NCBI GenBank assembly: GCA_964019055.1
Contig: OZ025216.1
Coordinates: forward strand, 9,813,914 to 9,877,913
Length of the DNA: 64,000 nucleotides
Direction of reading: 5' to 3'
Origin: Anthopleura xanthogrammica
Taxonomy: Eukaryota; Cnidaria; Anthozoa; Actiniaria; Actiniidae
Part shown: positions 21,385 to 64,000 of the stretch, piece by piece
Layout of the letters: each line of letters starts with the position of its first letter
How positions within the stretch are numbered: the stretch's first letter is position 1
Translations under genes and position numbers: made by a program
Notes under the pieces: model-generated
The model's database searches: none
Seen by the model: the letters and a program-made list of their open reading frames with translations, nothing else
Told to the model about the DNA's origin: nothing

Positions 21385-22314
21385 AACAAACTTTTATTTT
21401 AAATAGCTGCGATTGTTTTTATTATTGATAAGCATCATCAGTGTAGGAACATCACGAGAAAACCAGGTTCTAATCATAATCAGGTCAAGGTATTTTCGAA
21501 GCTGAATCGAATTTTCGGAAGATAATTTTCATTCCGTTGATCACGTTTTGCCATCTGGCACATTAAACAAACATCTTCAAAACAAATTTTAATTAATTAA
21601 TCTGAGAAGCATCGAAGCACAAATTCTGAGAAAATATTATTATATTTTTTGTAAACATTTCAGCAAAGAATGTGCTAATGTGCACTTGCTTGGAGCCCGC
21701 CTACGTTTACTAAATTAATAATACTTTCATACTTTCCATTCTAGGTTAGCAAATTCATAGCTAGATCCAAATGAACCTAGACCTGAAACCCAACAAAATG
21801 CAGCTCTGTACATCGTTCAGGTCCCTTCAACTATTATAGAAAATGTTTTTAAACATTAAGAATTATTTCTAAACTTCATAATTACTTCTCTCATCAAAAA
21901 TTTTGTAGCCTGAAGCTAGTTCTTTTGTCGGCAGGTTAACGACACAGTGGGTTTCATATTTTCAACATGACATCAGCAGCCATTATTGCACCACATCTCT
22001 GAGATCGTGGGAATAATTTTAAATTTGATTTAAGGTATTTATTTTCTTTTTCTTTACTGGCATAAACACTGTTTAAAGCTCGTATAATGAAAAAAAACTA
22101 TGAAACCATATTTGAAAAACAAAGGTTTTTGCACAACTGACACTCTGTCGGTGCTGTTATGGCCTGTTGTGGTATTACGTGACGTTTGAACAATCAGAGT
22201 CAACAATACAACTTCACTGGATGGCAATGTAGCTTGTAAATACAATGAGCAGCTTTGATACATTAGCAACCAAGCATTAATTTGGGAGGTTTCGTCCGGG
22301 CCTATTTACCAATG

Positions 22315-22680
22315 GAGCTTTCAAATACAATCAGCAGGTTTTCCAAAAATAAGCAACTAAGCGTTAATTTCCGGGGTTCCGTCTGGGCCTATCTACATAC
22401 CACGTGACACTTATTGACGAATCAAAATACATCTTTAAAAAAGGTGTGGAAATCAATAATCTGAAAAGCATTGAAGCACTAATTCTAAGAAATTCTATTT
22501 TTACAACTTCACTGGATGGCAATGTAGCTTTCAATTACAATCAGCAGGTTTTTCAAAAATAAGCAACTAAGCGTTAATTTCCGGGGTTCCGTCTTGGCCT
22601 ATCTACATACCACGTGACACTTATTGACGAATCAAAATACATCTTTAAAAAAGGTGTGGAAATCAATAATCTGAAAAGCA
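22315..22680. repeat. Local 210-bp step duplication at the A/B junction
   Basis: Sequence 22315-22470 recurs at 22525-22680. Each copy ends in ctgaaaagca. After the second copy the sequence switches at once to intron sequence just behind ZP exon 1 (tagatatcccgatt), which marks the breakpoint that created gene B. Confidence 0.85.
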
Positions 22681-23014
22681 TAGATATCCCGATTAATAAC
22701 GATGACGTGGACACGTCAATAACTTATATATTACATTCCTTTTGTATTGCTATCGAGGGTTTTCACCGGGTTCCCCCCCAAATTTTCTCACTCCCCAAAC
22801 ATCCATGGTTTTAAATTCAAATTGTATTTAGTGGATGAGGGCTTCCTTGTGGGAATGCTGCTTCTGAATTCCATAGGAGATCCAGTGGTTAGAGGCGAGT
22901 GCAATACTCCTACACCCTATTTAGTCGGTTCAATTTCCACGTTCACCCTGACAGTCATACTCATGCTTATTTACCCGAAGCATTCAATCTCCAAGTCTTT
23001 TGTCTTATTTCCAG

Positions 23015-23174
23015 GTTAGAAATGAGCAGGGTTTGTGGCCAGTCTGGGGCGGAAATCGTTCTGCCATCACGCGAGGTGAAAACCTTATTATTCCATTCTA
23101 CTGCGAGTACGGACGAGAAAAGATTGTCAGTACGAGTTTCAGTCCATCAAGGAAAAGAGTCTACGCTTCTGAAG
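23015..23174 (+). CDS. Gene B ZP exon 2
   Basis: VRNEQGLWPVWGGNRSAITR with acceptor ttatttccag and donor gtctgt. The S-to-G change after EQ is the only residue change noted against gene A. Confidence 0.7.
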
Positions 23175-23478
23175 GTCTGTATCAAAAAAATCATTTAAAA
23201 AGCTATCCTGTCTTCTTTTGTATTAATTATCAACCAACATGGGGACCACGTCTTTTGTCCTTGTGTATGTGACGTCATAGCTGCCATGTTGGTTGACTTG
23301 AACAAAAGATTTGATCTTCGTTTTTTTTTTTGTCATCATGACAAAAAAAAAAAAACGAAAATCAAATTTTTTGTTTAACCAACATGGCTGCTACATCTTT
23401 TATCTTTTTATTCTCATGTAAAGAGATGCGAGTCAGCACGTCAGTCATATCTTTAATTACAACCTCTTCTTTCCCCAG

Positions 23479-23707
23479 GATCCTTTGGCAACTTCACTTT
23501 CACCATGGATCTCTACCAATCTTCTAGCTATTCGACACCTTACTCACCTTTTGCTTACCCAGTGGTTGTCTACCCAAACCAGCCTCTGTGGGTTCAGTAT
23601 AAAGTTGCAAATACCAACGCTGATCTGGTCGTGTTTGCTGAGAATTGTCGTGCTACCACATCAATTAATCCCGACTCATTTCCACAACATGTGTTTCTGG
23701 AGAGAGG
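23479..23707 (+). CDS. Gene B ZP exon 3
   Basis: Same 229-base exon as in gene A, with no frame damage. Confidence 0.7.
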
Positions 23708-23860
23708 GTAAGAAATCAACCTGTACTGGACATCTCTGATGTACAATCTTCTAATTAAAAAATATGTCAACAACGTAATAAGACATCTTTTCGTATTAAG
23801 ATTGCTTAAAGTTTGTGTGGGTTACTGATTTGTTCCTAATTTCATTTTCTTTCTTCAAAG

Positions 23861-24150
23861 ATGCGTGATCGATCCAACCATGGTCTACTGGTACAATATG
23901 TACAGTAATGTCCAGCGGTTCTACATCAGATCGTTCCGTTTCGTGTATTCCAACACCTTTCTGGTATATCTGCACTGTGAGCTGCTTGTCTGTCATCGTA
24001 ACTCAACCAACTCAAGGTGCATCCAAGGTTGTATCAGCGGCTCCAGAGGACGTCGAGAGGTCGTTGACAGCTCAAAGCTATCTATGTTGTCTGCTGGGCC
24101 AATGAAAGCATCTAACACAAAGACGGGAACTGACGAACAGGGCGGAGAAG
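23861..24150 (+). CDS. Gene B ZP exon 4
   Basis: ZP-C end with RGRR cleavage motif intact. Small changes occur in the stalk after it (MKASNTKTG). Confidence 0.7.
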
Positions 24151-24484
24151 GTAAGACCAACATCAATCGAATATTCTTGATTCAAAATCACTTAGTTGCT
24201 TCCTACTTATCATAGGTATAACATGTTTTAACAATTTCAATGTTTTTGGGGATGATCCGCTTTTGGCTTTTTAATTATTTTTTTCTTTATGTTGTTTGAG
24301 GAGTTGCAACCTTGTGTGACACTTCCCCAGGAAGTCGAACACCAGGTCGACTTGAATGATTTCGTGCTTAGGATATAGTTGTCTTATTCCATTTCGTAGC
24401 TTTTGGCGTTGTTTTTTGGAGATTTTTGAAGGTGAAATCCCTCCATGAAATGTGTCATATGAGTTTGGCTTTTTCGTTTCTAAC

Positions 24485-24542
<58 letters not shown>

Positions 24543-24609
24543 ATTATTATTATTATTATTATTACTGTTATTTTTACTATTATAATTATTATGCTTTTTT
24601 AACCTGCAG

Positions 24610-24848
24610 AAACATCGAGTGTCAGGAACGCAACCATTGGTGCAGTCTCTGCTCTTGCTGTAGTTGCCCTTGTTGTTGCCATCTTACTGTTGGTCAAAAT
24701 GTTGCGCGGTCGCCGCAACCGCGTTTCTCCCAAGGAAACTTTCTCTCCCAAGGAAACTGTCCCTCCAGCCATTATCATGAGCGAGACCGTCAACTCATAC
24801 GAACAACACGTGATGGAAGATGGTGAAAGAGCGGAGATTGAAATATAG
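24610..24848 (+). CDS. Gene B last exon: transmembrane helix and tail
   Basis: Membrane helix NATIGAVSALAVVALVVAIL, basic MLRGRRNR and the acidic tail, ending in TAG. Confidence 0.7.
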
Positions 24849-25110
24849 CTTTCGTCACCCTGCACGTTCGAAACACTTTATAATGTCTGCATTAAGTACA
24901 AGCATAAATTACACAAGTATAACCCACCTGCACCTTTTGGGATAAACAAATTAGGAGGATAAGGTCTGATCCACTGCAAAGTAGAGGAGAAAGAAACGGG
25001 GAAGACTTAAGTGGCGACAGCTTTTGGTAATGATACGTCATGAGGCTAATATAAAGGTAATGCAGCTATAACGCTTTAAGGAACTAGCCAGTGCACAGAC
25101 CATATGTCAG

Positions 25111-25360
25111 GAGCGGATGCAGGTAAGGGGCGCAGAGGGGGTACGCCTCCCCCTCCCCCCGCAGGATCGTTTTGGTTCCCCTATTTTGAAGATAATCAAA
25201 ACAAAATAATGCTTTCTTTCTTTGATTCTAAGGGTTGCACCCCAATTTGTGCCCCTACTTTGCAACTTGCAAGATGTCCGATACAAGTTTTGATGTTTTT
25301 CTTTTTTCCTTTTTCTTCTCCTTCTTTCCCTCCCTGAACAAAGTCCTGAATCCGCCCCTG
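25111..25360. mobile_element. MITE-like insert in the 3' untranslated region
   Basis: Ends gagcggatgcagg and cctgaatccgcccctg are roughly inverted. The body has a T/C-rich tract. It is present in the 3' UTR region of genes B, C (about 39692-39945) and D (about 63182-63420). Gene A retains only the two ends (20488-20530), with about 220 bases lost. Confidence 0.55.
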
Positions 25361-25418
25361 TATGGACAGCTAAATCCTTGCACTCTTGCACTGTTACATA
25401 CAGTGACTGATGTATGGG

Positions 25419-25424
25419 AATAAA
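25419..25424 (+). terminator. Poly(A) signal of gene B
   Basis: AATAAA in the conserved context gggaataaatatgtg. Confidence 0.5.
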
Positions 25425-27240
25425 TATGTGTTTCACTCGTACCATCAGATTATCTTTTTTAAAGAAATGTGTTAATATAAGGAATGGCCACTTACGAGTT
25501 TAATGACTCGAAATTCTTTACAATGTATTTTTGTTAAACTATGAAATGGCAACGCTTCGCTGATCGATCGCGAGCAGTCACAACATTAAAGACGTAATCG
25601 AAGAAGCCTTTTCGCTGAGCATTTTCTTCCAGAACTACTTGATGATCTGTGAGGGAATCTTGTGATGTACTATTTTACTTTGACCATAACGTTTTCTCAA
25701 AATTACATGGATAATTATAATTTCCCATAAACAGGCCCAACACTGTTGGTACCTCAGGCCTGATTTGGCGAACATCATGCAATGGCTACGCTTCGATAAT
25801 CATTATCATATATCATATTTGTGACTACATTAAGCCTGCAACACAAGACGAGGCCTTCAAATTCATGGTTTAGACTTCCCTTACAGTTCCCGGTGCTATG
25901 TCCCACGAACTCACTAATTCAGCTGGAGCATCTCAAACTTTAAAATTTGGATCGCATAAATTGGTCTTTTGAGTAACCAAATATAAAAAATAAAAATTGT
26001 CAGCCATCTCGAAAAATCTAGCTATTCAGGGTTCCCGACTCAGACAATAACGAACCAAGGCACAGTAGCAGAGGTTTTCCAGTTATAAACATGTAGACCC
26101 CTTGCAGTACTTCAGAATGCAGCTCTATTTGGAGGACAAAACGTTGGTATCCAATTCTCAGGAGATTGAAATTCTTTCGTTTTGTCCTCCAAATTGAGCT
26201 GCTACGACATCACGTGAAAGGGGTCTATAACAATATTTTATTTTAAATAGCTGCGAATGTTTTTATTATTGATAAGCATCATCAGTGTAGGAACATCACG
26301 AGAAAGCCAGGTTCTAATCATAATCAGGTCAAGGTATTTTCGAAGCTGAATCGAATTTTCGGAAGATAATTTTCATTCCGTTGATCACGTTTTGCCATCT
26401 GGCACATTAAACAAACATCTTCAAAACAAATTTTAATTAATTAATCTGAGAAGCATCGAAGCACAAATTCTGAGAAAATATTATTATATTTTTTGTAAAC
26501 ATTTCAGCAAAGAATGTGCTAAGCACTTGCTTGGAGCCCGCCTACGTTTACTAAATTAATAATACTTTCATACTTTCCATTCTAGGTTAGCAAATTCATA
26601 GCTAGATCCAAATGAACCTAGACCTGAAACCCAACAAAATGCAGCTCTGTACATCGTTCAGGTCCCTTCAACTATTATAGAAAATGTTTTTAAACATTAA
26701 GAATTAAACTTTCTAAACTTCATAATTACTTCTCTCATCAAAAATTTTGTAGCCTGAAGCTAGTTCTTTTGTCGGCAGGTTAACGACACAGTGGGTTTCA
26801 TATTTTCAACATGACATCAGCAGCCATTATTGCACCACATCTCTGAGATCGTGGGAATAATTTTAAATTTGATTTAAGGTATTTATTTTCTTTTTCTTTA
26901 CTGGCATAAACACTGTTTAAAGCTCGTATAATGAAAAAAAACTATGAAACCATATTTGAAAAACAAAGGTTTTTGCACAACTGACACTCTGTCGGTGCTG
27001 TTATGGCCTGTTGTGGTATTACGTGACGTTTGAACAATCAGAGTCAACAATACAACTTCACTGGATGGCAATGTAGCTTGTAAATACAATGAGCAGCTTT
27101 GATACATTAGCAACCAAGCATTAATTTGGGAGGTTTCGTCCGGGCCTATTTACCAATGGAGCTTTCAAATACAATCAGCAGGTTTTCCAAAAATAAGCAA
27201 CTAAGGGATTATTTCCAGGGCTCCGTCTGGGCTACATACC

Positions 27241-27415
27241 ACGTGACACTTATTGACGAATCAAAATACATCTTCGGAAGGTGTGGCAATTAATAAAAGT
27301 TCTAGAACAAGAAAAGCTTCCATCAGACGTGCAGATCTTCGAAGAGATGCACAGCATTTACTTCTGCTAAGGTCTGAATACAAACAAGTTTGTTTGATTC
27401 TTTTCCAAGTCAGAC
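27241..27415 (+). promoter_or_regulatory. Promoter and 5' UTR of gene C
   Basis: The 175 bases before the ATG are conserved with those before gene D although introns nearby differ. Shared features are a cacgtg E-box (27241), an aataaaag TATA-like word (about 27293-27300), the block ttctagaacaagaaaagc, and ttttccaagt just before the start. The start site is not certain; the words ccatcaga could be an initiator. Confidence 0.5.
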
Positions 27416-39430
<12,015 letters not shown>

Positions 39431-40003
39431 CTTTCGTCACCCTGCACGTTCAAAACACTTTATAATGTCTGCATTAAGTACAAGCATAAATTCCACAAGT
39501 ATAACTCACCTGCACCTTTTGGGATAAACAAATTAGGAAGATAAGGTCTGATCCACTGCAAAGTAGAGGAGAAAGAAACGGGGAAGACTTAAGTGGCGAC
39601 TGCTTTTGGTAATGATACGTCATGAGGCTAATATAAAGGTAATGCAGCTATAACGCTTTAAGGAACTAGGCGGTCCACAGACCATGTGTCAGGAGTGGAT
39701 GAAGGTGAGGGGCGCAGTGGTTACACCCCCCACCCCCCCCCCCCCACAGGATCGACTTTGTGCCCCTATTTTGAAGATAATCAAAACAAAATAATGCTTT
39801 CTTTCTTTGATTCTAAGGGTTGCACCCCAATTTGTGCTCGTACTTTGCAACTTGCAAGATATCCGATACAAGTTTTGATGTTTTTCTTTTTTCCTTTTTC
39901 TTCTCCTTCTTTCCCTCCCTGAACAAAGTCCTGAATCCGCCCCTGTATGGACAGCTAAATCCTTGCACCCTTGCACTGTTACATACAGTGACTGATGTAT
40001 GGG

Positions 40004-40009
40004 AATAAA
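40004..40009 (+). terminator. Poly(A) signal of gene C
   Basis: AATAAA in the conserved 3' UTR context. Confidence 0.6.
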
Positions 40010-40426
40010 TATGTGTTTCACTCGTACCATCAGATTATCTTTTTTAAAGAAATGTGTTAATATAAGGAATGGCCACTTACTAAAGTTTAATGACTCGAAA
40101 TTCTTTACAATGTATTTTTATTGTTAAACTATGAAATGGCAACGCTTCGATGATCGATCGCGAGCAGTCACAACATTAATGTCGTAATCGAAGAAGCCTT
40201 TTCTATGAGCATTTTCTTCCAGAACTATACTTGATGACCTGTGAGGGAATCTTGTGATGTACTATTTTACTTTGACCATAACGTTTTCTCAAAATTACAT
40301 GGATAATTATAATTTCCCATAAACAGGCCCAACACTGTTGGTACCTCAGGCCTGATTTGGCGAACATCATGCAATGGCTACGCTTCGATAATCATTATCA
40401 TATATCATATTTATCACTACATTAAG

Positions 40427-40688
40427 TACTGTTAATTAAACGAGTAGGAGTGTTTTATCAGGTTTTAGACCTGATAAAACACGATCTACGAGCTTATTGA
40501 ACTACTTATGAAACCTCTAAGTGTATACATTCATGTTCTACTAAAATTAAAGATAAAATTGAATTTGGCCGAGAAAATAGGAGTTAAGGTTTATTCAAAT
40601 CAGGACAATTTTGTATCAGATATACAACCTCCTCCACGGACAATGATTTCTATTGTGTTTTCCTCATTAATTATTCATGAAATTTATA
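40427..40688. mobile_element. About 260-bp insert in the C/D intergenic unit
   Basis: The units behind A, B and D read straight from cattaag into cctgcaacac. Here extra DNA lies between, containing the palindrome tgttttatcaggttttagac / gtctaaaacc-like hairpin (about 40452-40482). A MITE-type insertion is the simplest reading. Confidence 0.6.
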
Positions 40689-40725
40689 AGCCTGCAACAC
40701 AAGACGAGGCCTTCAAATTCATGGT

Positions 40726-40911
40726 TTAGACTTCCCTTACAGTCCCCGGTGCTATGTCCCACGAACTCACTAATTCAGCTGGAGTATCTCCAACTTTAAA
40801 ATTTGGATCGCATAAATTGGTATATTGAGTAACCAAATATAAGCGAATATTGATGCAAATCAAGGAGTATATAACTACTAATACGTCCCAGGGGAGACAA
40901 CATGCCATCAA
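40726..40911 (-). pseudogene. Broken copy of the 105-codon antisense ORF
   Basis: YLVTQYTNLCDPNFKVGDTP to WDIAPGTVRE, then a stop caused by the 14-base segment missing from the copy behind gene A. Confidence 0.4.
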
Positions 40912-41709
40912 ATTTTATTACTAACAAGAGATTTTTAATCTAGAAAAGATTATAAAGTTAGGGACGGACCATTAGATAATTGATGGAGGGCTGCAGGAAT
41001 TTTAGTTGCATGATATTTATTTTTTTTTTCCACCCACATTTTTGTTGCACATCATAACCTTGCACGAGAGCATAATTAACGGAGCGGAATGATGTAATTC
41101 AAAATATTAATTTTCTTTGGTTAGCTTTACTGGCATGAACATTATTTAAACTCGTTAATGAAAAAAATATGAAACCATATTTGAAAAACAAAGGTTTTTG
41201 CACAACTGACACTGTTCTGTCTTGTCCTGTTGTGGTATTGCGTGACGTTCGAACAATCAGAGTCAATATAAATGGTTTTCATGTTACAAAAATTTTGTAG
41301 CCTGAAGCTATAGTTCTTTTGTCGGGGGGTGGGTTTCATATTTTCAACATGACGTCAGCAGCCATGCATTATTGCACCACATCTCTGAGATCGTGGGAAT
41401 AATTTTATATTTGATTTAAGGTATTTCTTTTCTTTTTGTTTACTGGCATAAACACTGTTCAAAGTTCGTTGATAAAAAATATGATTCAATGAAAAAGTAT
41501 GAAACCATACTTGCAAAACACTTTGAAAGGTTATTGCACAACTGACACTGTTCTGTACGTCATGGCTTGTAGTGGCGTGACGTTTGAACAATCAGAGTCA
41601 ATATAACTGCACTGGATGGCGATGGAGCTTGTAAATACAATCAGCAGTTCAAAAATAGGCAACTAAGCGTTAATTTCCGAGGCTCCATCCAGGCCTATCT
41701 ACATACCAC

Positions 41710-41885
41710 GTGACACTTATTGACGAATGAAAATACATCTTCGAAAGGTGTGGCAATCAATAAAAGTTCTAGAACAAGAAAAGCTTCCATCAGACTGGCA
41801 GCTCTTTGAAGAGGTGCACAGCGTATATACTTCAGCTAAGGTCTGAATACGACACAAGTTTGTTTGAACCTTTTCCAAGTGAGAC
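41710..41885 (+). promoter_or_regulatory. Promoter and 5' UTR of gene D
   Basis: Matches the region before gene C: cacgtg (41708-41713), aataaaag, ttctagaacaagaaaagc, and ttttccaagt before gacATG. Confidence 0.5.
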
Positions 41886-62920
<21,035 letters not shown>

Positions 62921-63479
62921 CTTTCGTCACCCTGCACGTTCGAAACACTTCATAATGTCTGCATTAAGTACGAGCATAAATTACACAAGTATAACTCACC
63001 TGCACCTTTTGGGATAAACAAATTAGGAGGATAAGGTCTGATCCACTGCAAAGTAGAGGAGAAAGAAATGGGGAAGACTTAAGTGGCGACAGCTTTTGGT
63101 AATGATACGTCATGAGGCTAATATAAAGGTAATGCAGCTATAACGCTTTAAGGAACTAGCCAGTCCACAGACCATATGTCAGGAGCGGATGCAGGTAAGG
63201 GGCGCAGAGGGAGTACGCCTCCCAGGATCGTTTTTGTGCCCCTATTTTGAAGATAATCAAAACAAAATAATGCTTTCTTTCTTTGATTCTAAGGGTTGCA
63301 CCCCAATTTGTGCCCCTACTTTGCAACTTGCAAGATATCCGATACAAGTTTTGATGTTTTTCTTTTTTCCTTTTTCTTCTCCTTCTTTCCCTCCCTGAAC
63401 AAAGTCCTGAATCCGCCCCTGTATGGACAGCTAATTCCTTGCACTCTTGCACTGTTACATACAGTGACTGATGTATGGG

Positions 63480-63485
63480 AATAAA
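63480..63485 (+). terminator. Poly(A) signal of gene D
   Basis: AATAAA, same context as in the other units. Confidence 0.6.
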
Positions 63486-63651
63486 TATGTGTTTCACTCG
63501 TACCATCAGATTATCTTTTTTAAAGAAATATGTTAATATAAGGAATGGCCACTTACTAAAGTTTAATGACTCGAAATTCTTTACAATGTATTTTTATTGT
63601 TAAACTATGAAATGGCAACGCTTCGCTGATCGATCGCGAGCAGTCACAACA

Positions 63652-63970
63652 TTAATGTCGTATTCGAAGAAGCCTTTTCTCTGAGCATTTTCTTCCAGAA
63701 CTATACTTGATGACCTGTGAGGGAATCTTGTGATGTACTATTTTACTTTGACCATAACGTTTTCTCAAAATAAGGATAATTATTTCCCCTAAACAGGCCC
63801 AACACTGTTGGTACCTCAGGGATTTGGCGAACATCATGCAATGGCAACGCTTCGATAATCATTATCATGTCTTCCCGCATATTTGTGACTACATTAAGCC
63901 TGCAACACAAGACGAGGCCTATAAATTCATGGTTTAGATTTCCCTTACAGTTCCCGGTGCTATGTCCCAC
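63652..63970 (-). pseudogene. Fourth copy of the antisense ORF, frame-shifted
   Basis: LVLCCRLNVVTNMREDMIMI and LPLHDVRQIPEVPTVLGLF are readable, but the frame is broken by the 14-base segment toward the start. The window ends inside it. Confidence 0.4.
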
Positions 63971-64000
63971 GAACTCACTAATTCAGCTGGAGTATCTCAA

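Larger units (their letters stand above)
23015..24848 (+). pseudogene. Gene B: partial duplicate of the ZP cassette
   Basis: Four exons match the last four of gene A: 23015-23174, 23479-23707, 23861-24150 and 24610-24848. All splice sites and frames are intact, and the stop and poly(A) signal are in place. The duplicated block starts 13 bases inside the intron after ZP exon 1, so there is no ZP-N exon, no module exons, no signal peptide and no promoter. Alone it cannot make a secreted protein. Since its first exon starts in phase 0, the same as the second ZP exon of gene A, it could in principle serve as an alternative 3' end of gene A transcripts. Otherwise it is a recent fragment. The tail differs slightly (RVSPKETFSPKETVPP). 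Confidence 0.75.

Noticed and set aside
22054..22269. 71-codon ORF repeated at 26898-27113
   Set aside because: Identical because the intergenic DNA is duplicated; the third unit near 41142-41591 does not keep the frame.

Overview
The window is nuclear DNA of an invertebrate animal, most likely an anthozoan cnidarian. Evidence for this: spliced genes with GT-AG introns, AT-rich introns full of fold-back MITEs and LINEs, and secreted or membrane proteins built from SRCR, uromodulin-type D8C, EGF and zona pellucida (ZP) modules. The phylum is an inference from gene and repeat style, not a proof.

The core, about 10-64 kb, is a head-to-tail, plus-strand tandem array of four related ZP-domain membrane protein genes, called A to D here. 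Gene A (10.06-20.22 kb) has SRCR, D8C and EGF exons and a complete five-exon ZP/transmembrane cassette. Its SRCR exon has a nonsense codon, two EGF exons are wrecked, and no start exon was found. Gene B (23.0-24.85 kb) is a partial duplicate holding only the last four exons of the ZP cassette. Gene C (27.42-39.43 kb) can be assembled end to end: 19 exons with compatible phases, about 1,236 aa, with signal peptide, N-terminal ectodomain, SRCR, D8C, 3 EGF, SRCR, 4 EGF, ZP, furin-type site, transmembrane helix and short tail. Gene D (41.89-62.92 kb) has signal peptide, SRCR, D8C, 5 usable EGF exons plus one split by an insertion, ZP and transmembrane helix, about 813 aa. Nearly all extracellular module exons begin and end in phase 1, so modules can be lost, gained or skipped without breaking frame. 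Introns and intergenic DNA are also near-identical between units, which points to recent unequal exchange or gene conversion.

The flank (1-10 kb) holds a decayed LINE fragment, an almost full-length R4/Dong-like LINE on the minus strand, a small possible secreted-protein ORF and a long tetranucleotide microsatellite. Mobile DNA inside the array includes a Tc1/mariner-type element with TA duplications, a CR1/L2-like LINE antisense in intron 1 of gene D and itself hit by a poly-G-capped MITE, a hAT-type MITE, and a 7.1-kb DNA transposon with about 714-bp inverted repeats and a TTAA target duplication. That transposon encodes a spliced RNase H-like transposase. Paralogous introns of genes A and C serve as empty sites and define several insertions exactly.

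The most striking item is in gene C. The 3' end of exon 3 with its splice donor is reiterated as a 66-bp minisatellite. The window has ten donors in a row, eight of them reached through an open frame, so splice choice could add 0 to 7 copies of a 22-residue, cysteine-containing repeat to the N-terminal domain. All exon models rest on reading splice sites, phases and paralogue comparison by eye.
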